Source: Myxococcales bacterium
GTDB lineage: Bacteria; Myxococcota_A; Polyangia; Polyangiales; Polyangiaceae
DNA: 39,410 nucleotides
Assembly (NCBI GenBank): GCA_025355005.1
Contig: JANXLV010000277.1
Location: 1 to 39,410, forward strand
Direction: 5' to 3'
Part shown: one piece after another, positions 34,181 to 39,410 of the stretch
Layout: each line of letters starts with the position of its first letter
Numbering within the stretch: position 1 is the first letter of the stretch
Program-made: the position numbers and the translations under genes
The notes under the pieces: generated by a model
Database searches by the model: none
Seen by the model: only the letters and a program-made list of their open reading frames with translations
Told to the model about the DNA's origin: nothing

Positions 34181-34209
34181 TCGAAGTACGGGTTGAAACC
34201 GTAGTTCGA
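34181..34209. promoter_or_regulatory. Inverted repeat upstream of yqeY
   Basis: Arms TCGAAGTACGG and CCGTAGTTCGA pair at 10 of 11 positions around the 7-nt centre GTTGAAA. No T-run follows, so it looks more like an operator or processed 5' leader than an intrinsic terminator. It lies 13 bp ahead of the yqeY start, next to TACATT, which could be a -10 element. Confidence 0.5.
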
Positions 34210-34222
34210 CTACATTGCGCTG

Positions 34223-34660
34223 ATGCTCAAAGACGAGATCAAGAAGCGCATCAACCTTGCGATGAAGGAGAAGCGCGAGGCGGAGCGCGACATCCTGCGG
34301 CTCACGTTTGGCGAGATCCAGACGGCGGAGGCGCGCGCGGGCAAGGACATCACGGACGAAGAGGTCTCCCAGATCGTCCGCAAGCTGATCAAGTCGAACG
34401 AGGAGACGCTCACCGCAACGGCCGACGCGTCTGCGAAGGCGGTCCTCGCGAAGGAGAACGAGATCCTCGCGACGTTGCTGCCCAAGGCGCTCACGACCGA
34501 CGAGATCGTCGCGCACCTCGGCGCGGTGAAGGACGCGATCGGCGCGGCAAGCAACGACGGTCAGGCGACAGGGGTCGCGATGAAGCACCTGAAGACGCTG
34601 GGCCTCACCGTCCCGGGCGGCGACGTGCAGGCTGCGATCAAGGCGCTACGCGCAAAATAG
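34223..34660 (+). CDS. yqeY: GatB/YqeY-domain protein YqeY
   Basis: 145 residues, the usual size for stand-alone YqeY. The all-helical sequence begins MLKDEIKKRINLAMKEK and has RLTFGEIQTAE, ISDEE-type ITDEEVSQIVRKLIKSNEE, ILATLLPKALTTDEI, and a C-terminal GQATGVAMKHLKT. This corresponds to the tail domain of GatB that contacts tRNA in the amidotransferase. Many bacteria have it as a separate protein of uncertain role, often next to rpsU or primase, not in dcw. It converges on ftsI with 38 bp between stops, where a CCGCTAGCGG palindrome lies at 34682-34691. Confidence 0.92.
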   Translation: MLKDEIKKRINLAMKEKREAERDILRLTFGEIQTAEARAGKDITDEEVSQIVRKLIKSNEETLTATADASAKAVLAKENEILATLLPKALTTDEIVAHLGAVKDAIGAASNDGQATGVAMKHLKTLGLTVPGGDVQAAIKALRAK

Positions 34661-34698
34661 CCCTGCGGCAGCGCGGGGGCTCCGCTAGCGGGAACGGG

Positions 34699-36765
34699 CT
34701 ACGAGCCGATCTCGAAGACGAGGTGCACGCTCGTGCCCTTCGGCACCTGCGTTCCTGGTGGCGGCTCCTGACGTGTGAGCTTGCCCGAGCCTTCGATCTC
34801 CGGAACGAGGCCCGCCGCGGTGACGGTGCGCACGGCGTCGCGCGCGGCCATGCCGGTGATGTCCGGGACCTTCACGTTCGACGGGAGCGGCGGGCCGATC
34901 GGCGGCGGCTGCGGTGCGGCGACGGCCTCTGGCTTGGGCTTCATGACGGCGAGCGTGATGTCTGCCGGATCGTCGGCGCGGGAGACCTTCGCGAGCTTGC
35001 CGCCGCCCTCGGGCATGACGCCGAGCGCGCGAAGGCTGGCCTCTGCCACGCGGCGAAATACGGGCCCGGCGAGATCGCCGCCGTAGCGACCGATCATGGG
35101 CTCGTCCAGGACGACGGCGATGACGAGGCGCGGATGGTCGGCCGGCAGGAAGCCGACGAAGGATGCCGTGTACTTGTCCTCGGAGTACTTGCCGGTCTCC
35201 GGATCGACCTTCTGCGCGGTGGCCGTCTTGCCCGCGACGCGATAGCCGTCGACAGCCGCCTCGACGCCAGTGCCTCCGTCCTCCGCGACTGCGGTGAGCA
35301 TCTCCGCGACCATGTGCGCGACGCTGGCGGGAATGACCTCGCGCCTCACGTGCGGGGTGTTCTCGCGGATCAGGTTGCCGCGCGCGTCGGTCACCTTGCG
35401 CACGAGCAGCGGCTCCATTAGGCGGCCGCCGTTCGCGATCGCCCCCATCGCCACCGCGAGCTGCACGGTGGTGACGCTGATGCCCTGACCGAAGGACGCG
35501 TTCGCGGTCTCCACCTCGAACCACGGACGGCCCTTCGGACGGAGCACGCCAGCGGCCTCACCGGGGAGCGGCAGCCCCGTGGGCTCACCGAAGCCGAAGC
35601 GGCGGAACGACGAATACAGGCCATTTTCGCCCAGATTCAGCGCGATCTTGAGCGAGCCGATGTTCGAGCTCTTCGCGAGGATCTGCGTTGGCGTGAGCCA
35701 GTCGTTCTGGTGAGTGTCGTGGATCGTGACGTTGCCGAGCTTGTACGTGCCATGCTCGCAGAAGATGGTGTCGTTCGGGTGCAGCGACCCCGCAGCGAGC
35801 GCAGCGGAGACCGTGAACACCTTCATGACGGAGCCGGGCTCGAAGCGGTCCGTGATCGCGCGGTCGCGACGCGAGTCGACTTCGGACGCGCCGTAGTCGT
35901 TCGGGTTGTACCCGGGCGACGTGGCGACGGCGAGGATCTCACCCGTGTTCGGCTCGAGCACGACGAGCGACGCTCCCTTGGTCTCGTAGGTGTGGAGCGC
36001 GGCGTCGAGCTCGCGCTCGGCCACGTGCTGGATTCCCTCGTCGAGCGTGAGCGTCACGTCGTGACCTGCGAGCGCGGACTCGTCCGTGGTGCCCTCGGAG
36101 AAGATGAGGCGGCCGGTGCGATCGCGGACGCCCTTCACCTCTTCGACGTGACCGCGGAGCTCCTCGTCGAATGCGAGCTCCAGGCCGTCCTTGCCGAAAC
36201 CGTCAGGCGCCACGAAGCCAAGCACGGGCCCGCCGAGCTCGCGACCGGGATAGTAGCGGTGACCCTCGCCGTCGATGGTGAGGCCCTTCAGCGAATGCGG
36301 CGTCTTCTTCGGGTCGGAGATCTCGCGGATCGCGACGGCCTCCTCGCTGGAGATGCGTCGCTTCAACCAGACGAAGCGCTTCTTCTGCGCGAGCTTGTCG
36401 TAGATGTCGTTCGCGTCGATCGCGAGGATCTTTCCGATACGCGCGGCGGCGTCGCGGAGCGTGGCCTCACGGTCCTTCGGGTCGTTGCCGCGCAGCATCT
36501 CGACGACATCGGCGGACACGCTCGGAACCTCCACGCTGACGGCGAGCGACGTGCCGTTGCGATCGTAGACCGTGCCACGCTTCGGCTCGACGTGCAGGCG
36601 GCGCTGACGCTGGTTCTCCGCGGCCTCGCGCCAGCTCGTGGCGTCCTCCACTTGCACGCGGTACGCGGATGACACGAACGCGCCGAGTCCGAGCGCCATG
36701 ATCCCCGAGAGGATGCCCATGCGCAGGCGGATCCACTTCGCTCTCGACTCGTCGAGGTTCCTCAC
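34699..36765 (-). CDS. ftsI: Division-specific transpeptidase FtsI (class B PBP) with PASTA domain
   Basis: 688 residues. FtsI cross-links septal peptidoglycan with FtsW. After a short cytoplasmic tail, one transmembrane helix (about 16-34) leads to the pedestal domain with RGTVYDRNG (63-71). The transpeptidase domain has SVMK with Ser312/Lys315 and SSN (366-368). The third motif reads KTA (513-515, in AGKTATAQK) where most class B PBPs have KTG or KSG. A linker rich in Pro precedes one C-terminal PASTA domain (about 632-688: VPDITGMAARDAV and PPPGTQVPKGTSV), more usual in Gram-positive and myxobacterial enzymes. GTG 36765 overlaps the ftsL stop (GTGA). Confidence 0.96.
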   Translation of the reverse strand: MRNLDESRAKWIRLRMGILSGIMALGLGAFVSSAYRVQVEDATSWREAAENQRQRRLHVEPKRGTVYDRNGTSLAVSVEVPSVSADVVEMLRGNDPKDREATLRDAAARIGKILAIDANDIYDKLAQKKRFVWLKRRISSEEAVAIREISDPKKTPHSLKGLTIDGEGHRYYPGRELGGPVLGFVAPDGFGKDGLELAFDEELRGHVEEVKGVRDRTGRLIFSEGTTDESALAGHDVTLTLDEGIQHVAERELDAALHTYETKGASLVVLEPNTGEILAVATSPGYNPNDYGASEVDSRRDRAITDRFEPGSVMKVFTVSAALAAGSLHPNDTIFCEHGTYKLGNVTIHDTHQNDWLTPTQILAKSSNIGSLKIALNLGENGLYSSFRRFGFGEPTGLPLPGEAAGVLRPKGRPWFEVETANASFGQGISVTTVQLAVAMGAIANGGRLMEPLLVRKVTDARGNLIRENTPHVRREVIPASVAHMVAEMLTAVAEDGGTGVEAAVDGYRVAGKTATAQKVDPETGKYSEDKYTASFVGFLPADHPRLVIAVVLDEPMIGRYGGDLAGPVFRRVAEASLRALGVMPEGGGKLAKVSRADDPADITLAVMKPKPEAVAAPQPPPIGPPLPSNVKVPDITGMAARDAVRTVTAAGLVPEIEGSGKLTRQEPPPGTQVPKGTSVHLVFEIGS

Positions 36766-37106
36766 GGCTTGTTGCTCGCCTGGCTGCCCTGGACGAGCGG
36801 CTTCTCGTCCGGGTCTGCTGCCACGGGGCCCATCGGCACGATGCGATCCGACGTGGGCGGCTCCATCCCGAGCAGCGAGCGCGAGACCATCTCCACACGC
36901 TCTGGCGTCTTGTAGCTCGCGGCCTCTACCTCGAGCACGCGCTTCACCTCTCGCAGGCGGGCCTGCTCTGCGCGCGCCTTGCCCAGGTCGTAGCCAAACT
37001 GCACCGTGCGGCCGCGCAGCGCGAGGTGCACGACGAACGCACAGACCACGGCCGTGACGGCGAGCGTCCACGTGACGATGAAGGCGCGCGCGCGGGTGCG
37101 GGTCAC
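36762..37106 (-). CDS. ftsL: Cell division protein FtsL
   Basis: 114 residues. A small bitopic protein: a short basic N-terminus, one transmembrane helix (about 9-30, FIVTWTLAVTAVVCAFVVHLAL), then a heptad-like coiled coil (YDLGKARAEQARLREVKRVLEVEAASYKTP region) and a Pro-rich tail. Size, topology and position between rsmH and ftsI identify FtsL, which partners FtsB and FtsQ, although sequence conservation in this family is low. The GTG at 37106 overlaps the rsmH stop (GTGA), and its own stop overlaps the ftsI start. Confidence 0.85.
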   Translation of the reverse strand: MTRTRARAFIVTWTLAVTAVVCAFVVHLALRGRTVQFGYDLGKARAEQARLREVKRVLEVEAASYKTPERVEMVSRSLLGMEPPTSDRIVPMGPVAADPDEKPLVQGSQASNKP

Positions 37107-38140
37107 GGCTCTTCCTCCTCGTCCATCTCGAGGACCTCGCGCACGTAGACGCGGAGCTTGGCGCTGCGCGAGCGCGTGTTCGCGGCCTGCTCCTCCTCCG
37201 TCGGGTAGAGCGGCTTCTTCGAGACCGGCTTCCAACCTTCGCGACCGGCGAACGCGTGCTTGATGGCGCGGTCCTCGAGCGAGTGGAAGCTGATGAGGGC
37301 GACGACACCGCCAGGAGCGATCACGTCGTCCACCTGTGCGAGCAAGGAGTCCAGCTCGCCGAGCTCCTGGTTCACTGCGATGCGGAGCGCCTGGAACGTG
37401 CGCGTGGCGGGGTCCACACCACCGACGCGAACGGGGCCAACCGCACGCACGACAGCGCGGCGGAGGTCGAGCGTCGTGTGGAGCTCACCTTCGCTCAGCG
37501 AGCGCTTGATCGAGCGCGCGATGCGGCGCGAGCGACGCTCCTCGCCGTACTGGTAGATGATGTTGGCGAGCTCGTCGTCGTCGATGCGTTCGACGAGCTC
37601 GAGCGCGGTCTCGCCCTGCGACTGGTCCATGCGCATGTCGAGCGGGCCTTCGCGCCGGAACGAGAGGCCGCGTGAGGCCTCGTCCAGCTGCGGGGAGCTC
37701 ACGCCGAGGTCCGCGCAGAGCCCCTGCACCTCCGTGATGCCCAGGTTCGCAAGCGCGTCCTTCAGCGTACCGAACGCGGCGTGCACGAAGGTCACGCGCC
37801 CTTCGAACGCAGCAAGGCGCGCGCGCGCCGCAGCCAGCGCGACCTCGTCGCGATCGAGCGCGATCACGCGTGCGCTCGGATGCGCCGCGAGGAGCGCCTC
37901 CGTGTGACCTCCGCCGCCAAGCGTGACGTCGACGAACGTGGCGCCTTCGGCTGCGTTGGCGGTGAGCGCCTGCGTCACCTCGGTGCTCATCACGGTGGTG
38001 TGCGAAAACGCGGGGCTCTCCATGTCGTCGTCCGTGCCTTCCTCGGTCCACACCCAGTCGGCCTCGGTGTCGCTGTCCGGCGCCGGCGCAGGGATGCCCG
38101 GCAGTGCGAGCTGCTCTGCGGTCTCCTTCGCGGTGCTCAT
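37103..38140 (-). CDS. rsmH: 16S rRNA (cytosine1402-N4)-methyltransferase RsmH
   Basis: 345 residues. RsmH (MraW) methylates N4 of C1402 in 16S rRNA using S-adenosylmethionine. The SAM-binding segment FVDVTLGGGGHTEALL, IALDRDEVAL, GLCADLGVSSPQLDEASRGLSF and PLDMRMD, and VALISFHSLEDRAIKHAF identify it. The ATG at 38140 overlaps the mraZ stop (ATGA), but family members normally begin near HTTVM, so there is an acidic extension of about 40 residues. A second ATG at codon 40 (MESPAFSHTTV) could be the true start. Confidence 0.95.
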   Translation of the reverse strand: MSTAKETAEQLALPGIPAPAPDSDTEADWVWTEEGTDDDMESPAFSHTTVMSTEVTQALTANAAEGATFVDVTLGGGGHTEALLAAHPSARVIALDRDEVALAAARARLAAFEGRVTFVHAAFGTLKDALANLGITEVQGLCADLGVSSPQLDEASRGLSFRREGPLDMRMDQSQGETALELVERIDDDELANIIYQYGEERRSRRIARSIKRSLSEGELHTTLDLRRAVVRAVGPVRVGGVDPATRTFQALRIAVNQELGELDSLLAQVDDVIAPGGVVALISFHSLEDRAIKHAFAGREGWKPVSKKPLYPTEEEQAANTRSRSAKLRVYVREVLEMDEEEEP

Positions 38141-38580
38141 AGGCCAAGCTCCGCGAGACGACGAGAGATGTCCTCGCGCTCTTCATCCGTGGTGCTGAAG
38201 CTCTTCTTCCACGTCGCAAGATCCCAGAGCTCGGCGTACTTGCCGCTGCCCGCCCAGAGCACGTCCTTCGTCAGGTTCGCGTGGTCGCGCAGCGTCGGCG
38301 GAACCAGGATGCGTCCCGAGTCGTCGACGTCGCACTCGACTGCTCCGGACACGTAGATGCGCTTCAGCTTCTGGACCGAGCGATCGAACTGCGGGAGCTT
38401 TGCGAGGCGCTCCTCGAACGCGAGCCACTCCGGCGCCGTGTATGCGACGAGGCACGGGTCGAGCGCGGACGTGAGGATGATGCGGCGCTCGGCCTGCGAC
38501 GCAAGCACGTCACGATAGCGAGCAGGCAGGCTGGTCCTGCCTTTCGCGTCGATCGTGTGCTCGTAGCGCCCTCTGAACAT
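38137..38580 (-). CDS. mraZ: Transcriptional regulator MraZ
   Basis: 147 residues. MraZ is an AbrB-like DNA-binding protein, usually the first gene of dcw, that in E. coli represses its own operon. Both half-motifs are present: MFRGRYEHTIDAKGRTSLPARYR at the N-terminus and ECDVDDSGRILVPPTLR in the second half, each with the D-x-x-GR signature. I start at 38580 because the conserved MFRG begins there; the open frame continues 26 codons upstream without family similarity. The three TGGGN-like repeats 73-97 bp upstream fit autoregulation. Confidence 0.95.
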   Translation of the reverse strand: MFRGRYEHTIDAKGRTSLPARYRDVLASQAERRIILTSALDPCLVAYTAPEWLAFEERLAKLPQFDRSVQKLKRIYVSGAVECDVDDSGRILVPPTLRDHANLTKDVLWAGSGKYAELWDLATWKKSFSTTDEEREDISRRLAELGL

Positions 38581-38652
38581 CCTCGCCTTGGCGAGCGAGA
38601 AGAGTCGCGAGGAGAGCCGACGCGGCATGCCGTGGCCCCGGCTGCCTCTGTC

Positions 38653-38677
38653 TGGCACTTCACGCCACTATTTCCCA
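38653..38677 (-). promoter_or_regulatory. Candidate MraZ boxes
   Basis: On the minus strand TGGGA, TGGCG and TGCCA occur at exactly 10-bp intervals (38677-38673, 38667-38663, 38657-38653). The established MraZ operator is TGGGN repeated with 5-nt spacers. Only the first matches fully; the others are degenerate. They lie just downstream of the predicted start point, suitable for repression. Confidence 0.5.
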
Positions 38678-38689
38678 CTTCGTTTGGCG

Positions 38690-38719
38690 AAAGTACGGAG
38701 AGTCGGGACCACTTGTCAA
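38690..38719 (-). promoter_or_regulatory. Sigma-70-like promoter of the dcw cluster
   Basis: On the minus strand a perfect -35 TTGACA (38719-38714) is followed by 18 nt and TACTTT (38695-38690) as a moderate -10. Transcription would start near 38683, about 100 nt ahead of the mraZ ATG. The AT-rich DNA further upstream (38750-38795) could help. Confidence 0.55.
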
Positions 38720-38855
38720 CAATGCGGGGAGCGATATCTCTCCGGAAATGTAGGCAAAATCAATTTTTACGGCAAATATTGGGCGTGGAAATGTTGGCCG
38801 AGCGCTGGGCGGACTCGCTGGGCGTCGCCGGCTCAGATCGGGATAGGATCGGCTC

Positions 38856-39245
38856 ATGCGTTTCGTCGATCTGCTCGCCGTGCTGGTTCTCGGTTCTCTT
38901 GTCCTTGTTGGTTGCTCGTCATCGAGCAGCACGCCCGTCAGCGCTGGCACCGACGCTGGGCCTGGTCTCAACCACGGCATCGGCGACACGTGCCCTGCGG
39001 GCGATCATGACTGCGCCACCGGCCTCGTCTGCGACACGTCCGACCACAGCGGGCAGTGCTACAAGATCTGCACACCAAGCAAGGACTCCGACTGCGGCGA
39101 CGTCACGAAGTTCGCATGCAACTACGAGGGTCACTGCTACAACCGCTGCACGAACACGACGGACTGCAAGCGAGCGTCAGAGGGCTACGTCTGCGAGGAC
39201 GACACTCCCGCAAGAGCCGTAAAATTCTGCGACGCCGCCCACTGA
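38856..39245 (+). CDS. Small Cys-rich lipoprotein
   Basis: 129 residues. The signal peptide ends in LVLVGCSSSSS, a strong lipobox. The mature protein has ten or more Cys residues in spaced pairs (GDTCPAGDHDCATGLVCD, GQCYKICTPSKDSDC and similar), like the disulfide-rich or EB-module-like domains frequent in myxobacterial surface lipoproteins. No enzymatic motif. It is divergent from mraZ with about 275 bp between; it converges on the partial gene at the right edge. Function unknown. Confidence 0.8.
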   Translation: MRFVDLLAVLVLGSLVLVGCSSSSSTPVSAGTDAGPGLNHGIGDTCPAGDHDCATGLVCDTSDHSGQCYKICTPSKDSDCGDVTKFACNYEGHCYNRCTNTTDCKRASEGYVCEDDTPARAVKFCDAAH

Positions 39246-39258
39246 GCTTTCGCTACGG

Positions 39259-39283
39259 GAACAGCGTCGAGGCGATGCTGTTC
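39259..39283. terminator. Hairpin between convergent Cys-rich genes
   Basis: GAACAGC and GCTGTTC form a 7-bp stem around an 11-nt loop, 13 bp after the stop of the small lipoprotein gene and touching the stop of the minus-strand gene. There is no clear U-tract, so termination is only probable. Confidence 0.35.
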
Positions 39284-39410
39284 AGGTGCACTTCGCGAGG
39301 CAGGTTGTCTGCTGACAGGTGGAGTAGTTCAGCTCGTTCGTGACCTGCGTGGGATGCGCCGCGCGACACGCGTCGCCACAAGGGTGCGTGGTACCAGCGC
39401 CAGTCCCTCC
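39282..39410 (-). CDS. Partial Cys-rich protein, 3' end only
   Basis: The last 42 codons of a gene entering from beyond the window, ending in TGA at 39284-39282. The translation contains HPCGDACRAAHPTQV and YSTCQQTTCLAKCT. The five Cys residues in 40, some in CxxxC spacing, match a secreted Cys-rich protein like its neighbours and not chance coding. The start and function lie outside the window. Confidence 0.55.
   Translation of the reverse strand, partial: GGTGAGTTHPCGDACRAAHPTQVTNELNYSTCQQTTCLAKCT

Noticed and set aside
33257..34588. 443-codon minus-strand frame opposite the second ATPase and yqeY
   Set aside because: It spans two well-identified plus-strand genes and lacks any motif.
34682..34691. 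CCGCTAGCGG palindrome as an intrinsic terminator between yqeY and ftsI
   Set aside because: The stem has no loop and no T-run on either strand; I leave it as a chance or minor site.
1..39410. CRISPR array, insertion sequence, prophage, tRNA or rRNA
   Set aside because: No regularly spaced repeats, transposase or integrase motifs, terminal inverted repeats, or RNA gene cores were seen on reading both strands.

Overview
The window is chromosomal DNA of high G+C content from a Gram-negative bacterium, most likely a myxobacterium (Myxococcota; I infer a Polyangiales-type relative, not proven). Support comes from a eukaryote-like Ser/Thr kinase fused to a TolB-like domain and a TPR region, PEGA-type proteins, numerous Cys-rich or low-complexity lipoproteins, CxxCH secreted proteins, and a MurE carrying the DNPR motif of meso-diaminopimelate (DAP) peptidoglycan. 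No rRNA, tRNA, insertion sequence or CRISPR array is visible.

The backbone is the division and cell wall (dcw) cluster, all on the minus strand and read from right to left: mraZ, rsmH, ftsL, ftsI, then murE, an unknown membrane protein, murF, mraY, murD, ftsW, murG, then murC, ftsQ, ftsA and ftsZ. Within each block the genes mostly overlap by ATGA or GTGA junctions. A promoter with three 10-bp-spaced MraZ-box-like repeats precedes mraZ. murB and ddl, which often lie between murC and ftsQ, are not in the window.

The cluster is interrupted by accessory genes. Between ftsI and murE sit a plus-strand pair of ArsA/GET3-like ATPases, a yqeY homologue, and a minus-strand PEGA-type membrane protein upstream of murE. 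Between murG and murC is the plus-strand kinase. Between ftsA and ftsZ (about 8.3 kb) lie an operon of a beta-barrel protein plus two c-type cytochrome lipoproteins, a single-span membrane protein, a transglycosylase-like lipoprotein, a secreted protein of unknown role, an NlpC/P60-like cysteine peptidase and a serine esterase. A cytochrome relic and two near-identical palindromic sites lie upstream of ftsA.

The left end (about 330-4715) holds a family of secreted proteins of unknown function in a tandem duplication: a large lipoprotein followed by a Cys-rich secreted protein, then a second copy in which the large gene survives only as its 3' third. The right end holds a small Cys-rich lipoprotein and the 3' end of another Cys-rich gene running in from outside.

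Together the dcw genes make the UDP-MurNAc-pentapeptide and lipid II pathway from MurC onwards (without ddl) and the divisome core. The accessory genes include several with a plausible envelope role: two possible peptidoglycan hydrolases, a Ser/Thr kinase, an outer-membrane barrel and secreted cytochromes. The strongest candidates for undescribed biology are the barrel-cytochrome operon, the palindrome pair upstream of ftsA, and the ArsA-like pair embedded in a cell wall cluster.
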